64,000 nucleotides of DNA, from assembly GCA_009746045.1 (NCBI GenBank), contig RPFO01000082.1:1852841-1916840 (forward strand), written 5' to 3'. Each line of letters begins with the position of its first letter. Positions within the stretch are counted from its first letter, which is position 1. Below are positions 29,553-41,600 of the stretch, piece after piece. Below the pieces are notes generated by a model that made no database searches, was not told where the DNA came from, and saw only the letters and a program-made list of their open reading frames with translations. The stretch comes from Mesostigma viride. Lineage: Eukaryota; Streptophyta; Mesostigmatophyceae; Mesostigmatales; Mesostigmataceae. The translations under genes were made by a program, and so were the position numbers.

Positions 29553-29617
29553 AGAGGACTGAGTTCAACTCAGTCCTCTGGAGAGGACTGAGTTCAACTC
29601 AGTCCTCTCCTAAGGAC
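29539..29617. repeat. Three tandem palindromes at the transposon right edge
   Basis: ACTCAGTCCTCT-GG-AGAGGACTGAGT occurs at 29539-29564 and 29568-29593, with a degenerate third copy at 29597-29617, each separated by TCA. One more copy lies at 17214-17239. They sit 18-95 bp inside the TTAA at 29635, where piggyBac-type elements keep subterminal repeats. Confidence 0.85.
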
Positions 29618-29638
29618 TGGATACAAACGACGTGTTAA

Positions 29639-30908
29639 CTAATAAGCACGTGACTGCGTCACGTGGGTGCCAATAGAGAGTAAATGCGTACGCGCATATG
29701 TTGTATCATATGCATGTATTGCCTACATATAGCTCATGAATTACATTTGTAATGTTTGGCAAAACTAATAACATGTGCACATGCCTGCATGTTTGTGCGT
29801 GTATGATCGACATGCAAAGCCTACATCGAATAAAACTGATTGTTTATGAAGGGCCTGTGTAACTTAATATTATAGCTTGAAAGGAATATCGATCCGCTAG
29901 TTGTCTCACTTAAAATAAACATTGAGAATAGATAATTACATAGTAGTATAGCTACAGAATAGATGAGCTCTACCTAAGAGTTTGCACTTGGGCCCCCCTG
30001 TCCATGGGCATATACAATAACCGAATCGGCCATGTGACTGCATGACAATGTGTTGCTGCATGCAACCTCTGGAATCCTTGGTCCGAACAAGGGCCAGGGA
30101 TTCAGTGATGGATCTATGGATCGATGACAACGAGACAATCCCCGGCCATTCATTGTGGTTGCCTCATTGATGAAGAATGCACAGTACACACAACCTGCGG
30201 TTCAGAATTACAATGGTCTGCCTCCATGGATGGCGATATGTGAGTGTGTGATCCTCAGCCAGTTGGAGCTCAGTGGTCTCGACCAGCCTGTTGTAACAGT
30301 TTCTACCATACATTAAGAACGATGTTGTCCAAGGCCCAGATGTGTTGGTCCCTCGGCGACAAAGACACCCGCGTGCCAGTAGACATGGGGTTTCTCCCTC
30401 TACTCCGCCAAGAATGCATCCTGTCAGTACAGAAACCACATGTCCAGCCCCCAGAGGTGAAGGTGAGCTTTTCAACAGAGGCAGGAATAAGTAACAACAT
30501 CCCTTGCTAACATTCATTTCAAAACTTACCAAACCTGTACCATGAAATAGTATTCTTAGAAACCCAAGTCCTGAACAGCACAATACTTGCTAGATCACCG
30601 CACACTGTTCTGACATCCATGTTGTTCACAAGTACATCACACCAGCAATCCGGCACTGATATAAGCACAGGGCCATGTAAGTGGGTTGGTGCTTTAATAT
30701 CTACAGTTTCTAGATGTACACGTAAAACGATTTCTCGCAGTCTGGTTAGACTTGGGATGCCTTCGGATCGGGAGACCCAGATAGGCGCGAGGTCAGGACT
30801 GTGTTTGAATCCTAGAAGTGACCGATTTCAAGAGTGCATGGATCTGGCAGAACATCAACAGAAGGGAACGAAACAGCACGTACATTCCATACTTAGTAGC
30901 TGTCTCAC
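29639..30908. other. Intergenic, no gene seen
   Basis: Separates the DNA transposon from the metacaspase stop codon. It begins with a GCACGTGACTGCGTCACGTG palindrome shared with 52501-52526. The rest is unique-looking sequence with no supported frame. The last few hundred bases are the 3' flank of the metacaspase gene. Confidence 0.6.
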
Positions 30909-33900
30909 TTAATAAGCCACACCCACCTTTGTCGGGTCAATGTCGCCCACGGAGAGCTTGGCCTCCTGCGTGTAGCCGCCCTTCTGGAGCTTCTCGTTCA
31001 TGCCGTTGATGAGGCTGATCAAGGAGATGTGAGGCATACCGACGCTGGCCGACGCCTCCAAGACCTGAGGGGACGGGGCGCATCCCATGCGATTCGCGAA
31101 GATCAGATATCTGCCCAGGTGCTGGCGCCGGCAGGCTCACCGTGACATGGCATTTGGCAAGCACTTGGGGGAAGAAAGACTCCTTTAGGGGTCAGCAGTT
31201 AGGGGGGTTCCCTAGCGTGTATCCAAATACCCCTATTCCGTAATCATCCATGGTGCAGGGGGAAAATACGAGGGTGCGGGCACGGCAGCTGTGTCTGGAG
31301 GGTCACACGAATGGCTGGTTGCTAGATAGAGACGAGCTGGCTGTAGGGCGGCTGCCTCTAGGTCGGCCTGCCTGCGGACTAGGCGCGCTCACCTGCTGCA
31401 GCGCCCACGTCGTCGCGCCCGCGTACTTCCCGTTGATGAACGCATCCGCGGCCGTCTGGTCGTCGCGGCACCCGCTGAGCACGACCACCTTCTGGAGCTT
31501 GGGGATCTGCGATAGGTGGCAGCATACACCCCCAGAGGGCGATTCACAACAAGTGGGGCAATGGTGCACATGATTGCACGCGCTACGTGAGCAAACAAGG
31601 ACGGCATCTCGGAGCGCTGAGGAAACATCAACCCTGGATGGGCAAAAGCAGGGCACTGCAAATGTGTGCTGCCCCACTTTCTCAGCCGTAATAATAACTC
31701 GATGTTGCTGTTCCTGATTGCATGGGTAGAGAGGGGGTGGGGTGGGGTGGGGTGGGGTGGGAGAAGAAAACTGTGATGGATTCCTCACGTCACACATACT
31801 TTCCCTACTGGGCTATGCCAGCCCTAGTGGAACCGTGCTAGCCTCCGCACCAGTGGAATGCTGTGAGCCTTTAGTAGAGTAATGGAAACTGAAGCACATG
31901 GAGTGCAGCCCACCCCCATCCCCCCACCTTGAGCTTGGACCCTGGCTTGTTTTCCTCCCCCTGTTCTGCGTGCTGCTTCTTGCGCAGCGCGGCCAGCTCC
32001 TCGATGCGCTGCTTGGCCGCCTCCGAGGGGGGCAGGAACCTGAGGGCCAGGAAGGCGGGGAGCGAGCACAACCATGTGCACGTGGCAGACTGAGGGGGAT
32101 GGAGCTCACGGTGGCAGTGTGAGGAGCCAGGGGGAGGCTACACCACGCCGAGCCGAGATCGTGACAGGCCATAGGACATGCTAGGTAGAGGTACGATCAT
32201 GTCCACCTGAACAGGGAAAACCAACATTTTCCTGATCCAACCCCCTTAAAGCGGTTGCCTCACGAAGCCGTAGCATACTGGTCACTACAGTGCTTGGGGG
32301 GTTGCCTTGCGAGGCACTAGTATACTGTACTAGACCGATTGGTCACTATACTGGTCACTACAGTGCTTGGGAAGTTGCCTTGCGAGGCACTAGTATACTG
32401 TACTAGACCGATTGGTCACTATACTGGTCACTACAGTGCTTGGGCGGTTGCCTTGCGAACCCACATACCTTCAACGCCGGTTTCATGACGCGGGCAGGAT
32501 GGCATCGCATGGACACAGGAGACAGGGCGGGGGGAGTTGTGAAAACATTGCAAGTATGTCAATGCCCACCATGCCTTCCCATGGCCCACTTCCACAGTCA
32601 TGATTAGCGCACAACATATTTAGCGCCTTTGGCCCTTGGCCGCGCTAACGGAGTGAAACCACCCACGTGCAGCCGCATCTGCCGGCCCCGCCTTCCCGAG
32701 GTGCTGTCAACCATGGCTGTCAAATTCCAGCAACCCCCCATGGCCAGTCGCAACGAACATGCTTGGAGGAAAGACAGACGCACGCCTGTCCTGTTCCGTG
32801 CAGTGACGCCTGCACACGTACCAGCATCCATCCCCCGAGGTTCAACCACTCAATGCTGGGTGGGCCAGCCTAAACCTCAAGCCTGGGTGCGTGGCAGTGC
32901 TCTGCAATGGTATAGGGTCACTTACAAAAGTAAAAGAAAACAAGATGCTCACCTGCCGCCCGCCTTGTCCTCCGCGGCGTGCGCTGCGGCCGCCACCTGC
33001 TTGGCGGCCACCTCCTTGAGGTCGCTCATCGTGCCGCTGTGGCAGCAGTCAAAGAAGGCGTACTGCGGCCGTGGGAGGCGATGCATAGGGTGAACGGGGG
33101 AGTGTGGAGGCGGAAGCGCGGAAGCACGATGAAATGAGTGAAAGAACCGGAGCATAGGAGGTCAGACTTAAGGCCCACGTTACTGCTTACTTTGTGGCTT
33201 AGTTGAACACACAACAGCTCTGGCCGCAGCTACCATGAACAGAAAAGGCGGCCCCAAGTCTGTGCGGCTCATCACAGTGCAGGCAATTGCAGGATTGAAT
33301 GGTCTTTGTGCGCCATTATTGCGTTCCCTAAAAGCTGAAGGGGCCACCAGGGTCCTGTCACACACCCTGCCCCCCGCGTCCAATCACCACAACGAGCGTG
33401 TATGCTCGTGGTCGGCGTTGCACGTAACAACCCTGCACAGTTCCAGGAATAATAATTCCAGATTAATAATAGTTAAACCCTACACAGTTCCCCGGAGCGA
33501 CCAAGCGACCTACCAGCCGCGCGCCGTGTGGGATCTGGTCAAACAGGGACTTGCGCAACTCGTCGTCCGTCAGCGCCTTGCCCGTGGCCTCAAAGTCAAG
33601 CTGTGGGAGACAACGGGGTGTGGAGGAGGGGAGGGGGGGCAGGGAGGTCGATACGACAGGGCACGTAGGCAGGTTAGCATACTGGGCATGCGAGGCAGGT
33701 CTCACAAATCACCAGGAAGCAGATGGGGCCCCACGCAGCTTGTCTGAAGCAAGGGCAGCAAGGGACTGTGGGTTAGGACAATGAGTGGCCTTGCGTACGC
33801 AGCAAAGGGGCAGTAAGGTTGCACCACGAGGCTGAATGTCCGTTGCAGGCAAAAAAGTATTGTCAGGATGCATGCACACATGGCCCATACGACATAGTCA

Positions 33901-35441
33901 GATGATACACTTGGGAATGGGCTTGGATTGACAAGGTGGGCACCCTATACACGCTTGAGTGTAAGAAGAAGCCGCCCCAGCTAAAGCGCATGTGCCAGGT
34001 ATCCACTTGTGAGAAGACATCCTGGGGGCAATGGTTGCCCCCTGTTCAACAACCAAACTGAAAACTGCACACTACCAACGAGGCTGTTTCTCAAGACGGC
34101 TGGCCGGTCAGTTCGATACAAAATGTCAAGGACGGTGATTGGCAGCGTTTCTCTATGGCCACCAATAAAATAAAAAAAGGTCAGTAGAAGGAATGGAGAG
34201 CACATCAGTACTACCCACCGGCACGAGCGCCTCGTCCATGCCGTCCTCCTCGTCACCATCTTCGTCAGGCACCTGCCAGGGGGGGGGGGGGGGGATTTCG
34301 GCAGGGGAAAAAGGGGGGGAGAGGGAAGAAACAGAGTTGACCCAGACATGCGTCATCAGACATGCGTCATCAGACATGCGCCATCAAACAAGCAGCCCAT
34401 GGAGAAAAAGTCCAACCTGGGAAGTGTGCCCGTCAAGGGCAGCGAAGACAAAGTGCATGGCATGAGAAGCAAGGTGCCCCAAGGGGCCAGCACGCTGATG
34501 AGCAGACGAGCAGACAGAGGACACACATCCATCGCGATGCTGAGGGCCTTGGTGGTGGTACTAGGGCAAGGAGGGTGATGCGCAGGCAGCAGCCACGGTG
34601 GTGAGCATGCAGCTATGCAGCCGACGCAGATGGCAACTGCCACGGCACCGCTGCCGCGGCGTTGCTGGTAATCGCCGCGGTGGCAGGCAGGCGGTGCGTA
34701 CCTGCGTCCCATGTCCCGAGTAGTGCAGGAAGAGCGTCCACCCCTCCCCTGGCACTGAGCGCAGCCACTCCAGGTTCTTGCTGCACGTTGATTCATGCAG
34801 CACACACCATGGGTGGGTCAGAGGCGCACGTTCCGCAGTCAAGCATGCCTATACATGGGATGAAGGCATGAAAGATGGCTAAGCTGTAGCAAAGGACACC
34901 ATGTCATAAGCAAACGTCTACGTGGGGCCACAGCTGGGGCAACTCTTGCAAATGCTGCAGGCTGGGTCTTCTGCCGGCAGGCAAACACACTTGCATCACC
35001 TCCTCGCTTCTCCACAGGCCTCCAGAGAGGTCCGGACACCCTGGAGCAAGTGGCCCGAGGGGATCATGACCTTGCTGACCTCATACCCGTCAGGCCCCCA
35101 CCTCTCCAAATCCAATGCAAGAGTCATGCAAATGCCCTCCCCCCCCCCCTTCACTTCTGCTGTCGAGCCAGCCCCTCCACTCACCATATGTTCATTGCTG
35201 TCAACTAAACAGACTATCATCGGATGTTGTCGAACCACCATACCCTTTGCCGCCGTCCAACCAATTACGCAAATGTGCTCACCGGATGTTGTCAAGACAC
35301 TATCCTCTCCCCTCACGATATACATGCATAGATGTCATCACACACATGATGCGCTGTAGCTCACCGGATGTTGTCAAGCGTGGGCTTCTCAGGCGTGTCG
35401 TCGGTCAGCACGCGGATGCAAGACTCAGGGAAGCCATACCT

Positions 35442-35529
<88 letters not shown>

Positions 35530-36341
35530 CGGAGTGGCCAAGGGCGCAGTGTATGGCAGTGTTGGTGGTGAGTCCCACTGCAGGGCATGGGAAGTGACAC
35601 ACATCGGCGATGAGGTCTTGGTCTCCCTTGGAGTGTGCTCCTAAGCACAACGGTCTCGCAGATGGCAGTGGTGCTTACGCAGGTGCCACATACGCATGTG
35701 GCCTATAGCAACATGGCTGGGTGTTGTTGTGTGCCATCGCAGGCACAACATTGTGAATATGGTCCATTCACTGGCCATAATGCAGACACCCACATGCTTG
35801 AATTGTGAAGGGTATGCACCTATCTGTGGGGATGGCATGGAGCGCGGCGGTAGTCCATCGATGGCGTTGCACCCCTCGCAAACGGGAATGAGCGAACCGT
35901 TTCCGGTCCCGGTTCCCGTCAAGGTCGTAGTTCCCGTCAAGTACATGTCTCTGCTGGGACGGCCGACAGCCAGGCCCATACACATGAATAACCAGGACTA
36001 TGTGACAAGGATTGCAACCGCATCCGCAATTGCTTTGTTGGTTCCTTCCTCATCTCAAAGCACATACTTCGACCCATAAGCCCTGCATGCATCTCTATTT
36101 CCATTCCCAACCACGGCGCACGTACGCCAGCAGCAGCGCCACTTACTCCAACACCAGCAGCAGCATCACAAACTTGGTCAACAGCACCTGCTTCTTACTT
36201 CAACCAATTAGTCCTACATCCATCTATATTTCCGTCCCCATCGTGGCGCACGTACTTGGTCAGCAGCATCTGCTTCTGCACCGCCACGTCATTGATGCAG
36301 CCGTTCAGCTCCCCGTTCTGGCCGCGGTAGTTTAGGCCAAA
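30909..36341 (-). CDS. Metacaspase, type I-like (nine exons read; start unresolved)
   Basis: Minus-strand exons are 36256-36341, 35365-35439, 34702-34780, 34219-34272, 33514-33600, 32953-33062, 31928-32039, 31393-31506 and 30909-31064. All join at GT-AG sites in matching phase, giving about 290 residues and a TAA stop. The p20 region runs from LNYRGQNGELNGCINDV through the catalytic histidine (FLHYSGHGTQ) to the catalytic cysteine (FFDCCHSGTMSDL). A Lys/Glu-rich linker follows, then p10 (LSGCRDDQTAADAFINGKYA). Metacaspases are Ca-dependent Arg/Lys-specific cysteine proteases acting in stress and cell-death pathways. Residues before LNYRG, normally a KKALLIGI-type strand, were not found. An in-frame ATG at 36455 exists but reads through intron-like sequence. 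Type I is preferred over type II because of the p10 sequence and short linker. Confidence 0.92.
32281..32460. repeat. 73-bp tandem repeat in a metacaspase intron
   Basis: The phrase GTCACTACAGTGCTTGGG recurs at 32281, 32354 and 32427, giving about 2.5 units of 73 bp, each with GTTGCCTTGCGAGGCACTAG. It lies in the intron between the exons at 31928-32039 and 32953-33062. Confidence 0.85.
35441..35529. repeat. (GT)n-(GA)n microsatellite beside a splice acceptor
   Basis: An alternating purine-pyrimidine (GT)n run passes into (GA)n. On the minus (transcribed) strand this is a (TC)n then (AC)n tract ending at the CCAG acceptor of the metacaspase exon 35365-35439, so it supplies the polypyrimidine region. 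Confidence 0.95.
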
Positions 36342-37265
36342 CTGCACACGTGGCGGCACAGAGGGCACAAGGCGAATCAAATTGTGAGTGTGCCGCTGAC
36401 CGAGCAATGCCAGCATGCTGGGGGGTGAGGGAAAAGCCGACGCTGGGGGGAACATCTCACGCTGTGCTAAAATAAGAAGATAGGCCTGCCACCGCCAGCT
36501 TTTTTGAGAGCTGCAGGTTAGACAAGGTCAGGGACTAATACTAGCGGGCAGGATGAACAGACTGAACATCTTCGCCATCCGCCTGCGGCTGATCAAACAT
36601 AGGTGCGCTCAACGCGGAAGGCAGATACGGCGTTAACGAGGGGCACACTACACGAGCCTCACGAGCACAAGTCCACGCACACACGACCCGCCGTAGGGGA
36701 ACATGGTAGGAGTAAGGGGGTTAATGTGAGGCGCATGCCCTCGTAATTCCAGTCGATGCGTGGGTACCCAGCTCCTATGCCAAATACAACAAATAAGGGT
36801 GGCCATATGCAACCCACCCAGTATGCCTATAAGACACAACGAGGTGGGTATGAGCAGGAAGAGAGGTACCAAGTACATGCACGAGTACCAGGACAAGCAT
36901 ACACGTAACGGACCAGGACAAGCATGCTCGAGTACCAGGGAAAGTACATGCATGCGACACAGCGAGCTGTTCATGACCAGGGGAGCAAACGCACCAGGGC
37001 AAGTACAAGCATGCGACACAGCGAGGTGTTCATGACCAGGGGAGCAAACGCACCAGGGCAAGTACAGGCATGCGACACAGCGAGGTGTTCATGACCAGGG
37101 GAGCAAACGCACCAGGGCAAGTACAAGCATGCGACACAGCGAGGTGTTCATGACCAGGGGAGCAAACGCACCAGGGCAAGTACAGGCATGCGACACAGCG
37201 AGGTGTTCCTGACCAGGGGAGCAAACGCACCAGGGCAAGTACAAGCATGCGACACAGCGAGGTGT
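36342..37265. other. Region between metacaspase and CTL genes
   Basis: Should contain the metacaspase first exon or promoter, which I could not identify. It contains the 60-bp minisatellite (36950-37290) that extends from the CTL stop codon. Confidence 0.5.
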
Positions 37266-37290
37266 TCATGACCAGGGGAGCAGACGCACC
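36950..37290. repeat. 60-bp minisatellite overlapping the CTL stop codon
   Basis: About five to six units of 60 bp with landmark GTTCATGACCAGGGGAGCA (37028, 37088, 37148 and so on). On the minus strand each unit carries CTGCTCCCCTGGTCATGA-like sequence, the final codons and TGA stop of the CTL gene, followed by its 3' flank. Units differ at single positions (AAGCATGCG versus AGGCATGCG alternate). Confidence 0.92.
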
Positions 37291-38609
37291 AGGACGGCCC
37301 GCTTGCGCACGACACCGTCATTGGCCATCGTCTGCGCTGCGGGGGGGGACGTGACCGCCGGGACTACCGCCTGCAACGCCGCATCCCCGCCGAGCGCCAC
37401 GCCGAACAAGTCCTTCCATGCGGTCAGCAGGCCGCCCACCGCCTTGTCGCCGTGGGATGCCAGGTGGGCGGGTGATGTCAGCAGGGAGATGAGCAGCCCG
37501 TTGCAGGCGGCAGAGATCAGCTGCAGCCAGGTCTCCACCAGCGTGTATGTGACCTGGCACAGGGGGCAGGGGGGGGGCGGGGGGAGTATCAGTTCATGGC
37601 GCAAGGAACGGTGGTCAGTAGGTAAAAGACAGACATTCAGAGTTATCATTATGGATGGTTATTGTCACGGACGTGTATGTAGGAACCAGTGAAACACAGA
37701 CAGCACAAGGTTGACATCGGAGGGACTATATCGTAGAATCCGCTCGAGCCTGCCTGTGACGAACGGTGCTGCTTGGATGGAGCCACGTGGAATACACCAC
37801 CACTGGGCACATTCGCCACAGGCCCGCGGCTCATCCCCCACCCCCACCCTTCCCAGACCGTACCATATTCCGATTGCAGTACCATATTCCGATCGCAGTA
37901 CCATATTCAGATTGCAGTACCATATTCCGATTGCAGTACCATATTCCGATTGCAGTACCATATTCCGATCGCAGTACCATATTCCGATCGCAGTACCATA
38001 TTCCGATTGCAGTACCATATTCCGATTGCAGTACCATATTCCCCACTGAACTACTGTATTCGCAGCGACAGCCCACCTCTGACGCTCAAAGCTCACCAAG
38101 AAGCACCCGATGAACGTCGACACCGATTTCTCGCCCAGCTTGTCACGCCCCTCGAACAGCTCGTTGGCCCACAACGCCCCGCCCATGGCCGCCAGCATGC
38201 CAGTAACCAGCGCCGCCAACTGGATAACCGCATCCACCAAATTGGCGTTCTCCAGCGCTACCCCCTGCCCGCCGGCGCGCCCAAAACCCTTGTCATCCGT
38301 CACCACGCGCCAGGCGGCGCGCGAGGAGGGCACAAAGGACGTCCCCGCGAGCGCTGCGCGCGATAGGCCGTACTTGTTGCACCAGGCGATTATGAGCTCG
38401 ATGGTCCCAACCGCGCAGGTGAGGGGGAAGCAGAGCACGCGCACGCACGTGTGCCCGTGGCGGTCGACCAGCGCGCGCGCAAACACGGTCAGCCCGCGCA
38501 GCGTGGCAATCAGGGGGACGAGAAGCGACCCGAAGCACGCGCAGCCAAATAGGGGGCGGCACGCGCTGGCGTGGGTTGGTGGGGGAGGGCAGTTGGAGAG
38601 AGAGAGAGA

Positions 38610-38695
<86 letters not shown>

Positions 38696-41600
38696 TCGGG
38701 TGGGTGGGTGGGTGGGTGGGTGGGTGGGTGGGTGGGTGGGTGGGTGGGTGGGTGGGTGGGTGGGTGGGTGGGTGGGTGGGTGGGTGGGTGGGTGGGTGGG
38801 TGGGTGGGTGGGTGGGTGGGTGGGTGGGTGGAAGCAGGGGAAAGGAGGCATGCACGCACACAGGGTAGGATATAGGGACACCGCGAAAACAGATGGCGGT
38901 GACAGAGGGTCATAAAGGATATCGAGGATGTGAGGGCGATGTTGATGCAGATTCCAGATGACAGAAGAACATTAGCATTCAAAAAGTACATTTGCTTTCA
39001 AAACAATAAAGAACATACACTACTATATATACTACCACTACTACAGTAGCATCGATAGAAGAGAACATTACCAAACTTGCCATCAATTCTGTAATCACTG
39101 TTACCTTTATACTGTGACTAACGAGAACGAATTACACAGCCGTCAAATGTCACAATATACGTCATTTTTACTGTCTCATCGGTGGCGCGACGTTAGAAAT
39201 CCCCCAAGCCAGCCAACTCCAGCCACCACCTACCGCCGGAATGCCACCTTGACGACGTGCCCCCCCGCAGCCTGCGGCGTGCGCCCAAAGTACCACATGC
39301 CCACGACGCCCGCTGCTCCGACATGCAGCACGTTCTTGATCACCTCTGACACCCAGAAGTAGGTGATGGCAACATAGATGAGCGGCCAGTAGCCCCACGC
39401 GTCGGCGACCACGCAGGCCACCACCGCGACAAGCGTGAGCCAGAGCAGCTGCAGCACGGTCGCCCAGTAGGCGAACGCGGTCACCGAGGGGAATGCGGAG
39501 AGTGCCGCCGTGCCGGACGCAAGCAGCTCGCACGAGAAGCCCACGTAGCGGCGCACGGTGACAAAGTACAGGATAACGACGGCCGCACAGAGGGCAGAGA
39601 TCACCCCCTCGGCCCAGCGCCGGCTGGCGATGAGGGCCACCGTGGCGATCGTGAAGACAAAGGGGGGGAGGATGAGGGACGCGCGCAAGCAGAAGCGGGG
39701 CAGCCAGCGCACGAGGGCCAGCCAGAGGAAGCCCAGGGAGATGCCGATGGTGGCGGAAGCCAGCAGCATGGGGGCAAGCTCCTCGTACCAGCCCGGTTCC
39801 ACCAGGCCCAGCAGAGACCGCCGCCGCCGTGTGGTTGTTGTCGTCATCGTGCGGGCGAGAGAACCGCGGGTGCCAGTGCCGGGGTCAAATGGGTCAAGTG
39901 GGTCAAGTGGGTCAAGTGGGAAGCCACCGTGCTGCTGCCAGGTGTCCCAAGTTCCAGGGGAATTTAAGTCGTCCCCAACCACCGGCATCAGTTTATCCAA
40001 ATCCATGCCCATCAGCCATCCCTGGTTTCGCTCCGAGTCCAGATGGTGATCCGCTGCACCGGTCATGGTGAAGTTTTCGTCATGATAGTCATAAAGCACG
40101 GCGCCTTGAGGGTTGACCAGGGGCCCCACGCCCAGCAGGTGGCGATGGTAATGCCGACGCAGGTGGTGGTGGTGGTGGTGGTGGTGCCTCATCAGCCGCC
40201 GCGACGCGTAGAACTCCTGGGCGTCGAACGCGGCGATGCCCACCACCACAAACATGCACAGGTTGAGCAGGAACAGGATTGCAAAGAGCACGTCACGCAG
40301 GTGGCTGAAACTGGCATCCGACAACAGCCCTTCCTCCCCCTCCTTGTCGTTTGTTACACTGGCAGACTTGCCACTGGCATCCCCCCAAAAGGCCACTTGT
40401 GACGACGCCTCGGCTGCCAGCAGTGACAACCGTTCCTGGTCATGGGGGGGGGGGGCTCGGGTCCCCGGTGGTGGTACGACACGCCTGAGGCACCTTGAGG
40501 GCTGGCAAACGCATGGCTGGGTGCCAGTGGCACGCTCCCTTGCTCCTCCGGGATGGCCACGCTGAGCGCTCCCTGCCCGGGCCTGGAGGCATCGCCATCC
40601 CTGGCTGGCGCCGCCCCCAGTTTCACCACCGTGCTGCCCCCTCCTCCATGGCCTTCTCCCTGCACGGCTGATATCAGCAGGTGGGACAGATGGCCATCCT
40701 CGCTGTCCTGCACCATGGGCGATTGCTGGTAGCCAGCACCTACATCCTTGTGGGCGGCACCGGTCGCCACGCGGGGGGATGCCATGTCCCGCGTGCCGAC
40801 AGGGTGGCTGATGGGCGGCGATGACAAGCTGCCAGGGAGGTTGGCGCCGCTGACGTCACGTGTGGAGACCGCAACCTGCGGGGGGGGGTCCCCCGAGGGG
40901 CCAGAACTAGGGGGGAACTTGGGGTGTGGCATGTCCCTGGTGCCAGCAGGAGGGTGCGTGGGTGGGAAGGCCAAGCTGCCAGGGATCATGCCGGCCTCTG
41001 CCCCCTGGTAGGACCCTGCGGCGTTCATGTCGGCGTACAGCTGGCGTTGCTCGGGGGGTGCAGGACCGGAACCCATCGGTTGTTGGGGGTAGCGAGGCAT
41101 GTCGCGTGTGCCAGCAGATACGTGCACTTGGGGCGTCATGAAGGCGCCAGGGGAGGCGATGCCCCCTGGTCCCTGCGGCGAGGGCATCGCACCCATGTGC
41201 ATCATGTTCAGGGGGGTGGCCGAGTAGCTGGACGGTGACGGGAAGCTGCCAGGGTGCATGATGCCGCTGGCGGCTTGCATGGACGCCATGGAGGTCATCT
41301 GCTGCTGCAGCTGGTGCTGCTGCACGAGAAGCAGCTGCATAAGCTGCGCCTGCTGGCCTTGTGCTTGCAGCTGCAACTGTTGCTGCAGCAGCTCCTGCTG
41401 GTCTTTCTGGCGTCGCATCTCGCGCGCCTGCTCCTCCAGCAGCCGCACGACCTCGGGGTCCCGCTCGCTGGCGGCGGTGCTCCGAATCGTGAGCGACGGC
41501 AACTGGATGGCGGAGACACGTAGATGAGACAGGTCGTCCCGCAAGGCGAGGCTGGAGGACACGCCGCTGATCCGCTGCCACGTCGCGTCCAGCGAGGATT

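Larger units (their letters stand above)
23480..29634 (-). mobile_element. Broken piggyBac-type DNA transposon region
   Basis: Read on the minus strand, the parts appear in transposase order: N-terminal region (29200-28200), catalytic-core piece (26410-26295) and C-terminal cysteine-rich domain (24440-23834). An inverted second copy of the N-terminal half (26428-27916) and unrelated insertions separate them. The right edge is palindromic sequence followed by CAAACGACGTG|TTAA (29635-29638), TTAA being the piggyBac target. Frameshifts are numerous, so the copy is inactive. The left boundary is approximate. Confidence 0.7.

Noticed and set aside
30780-30835. tRNA-like TTTGAATCC box
   Set aside because: No acceptor stem, D-arm or anticodon arm could be paired around it; no convincing tRNA or rRNA gene was seen anywhere in the window.
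36950-37290. Possible CRISPR-like array with 60-bp regular repeats
   Set aside because: Units are directly tandem with no unique spacers and contain a host gene's stop codon, so it is a minisatellite.
37665-38881. Long open frames of repeated Pro-Thr-His, Ser-Leu, Gly-Trp-Val or Arg-Glu through the microsatellites
   Set aside because: They are translations of (GGTG)n, (AG)n and the 19-bp repeat in CTL introns. Three or more frames are open at once, as expected for simple repeats.
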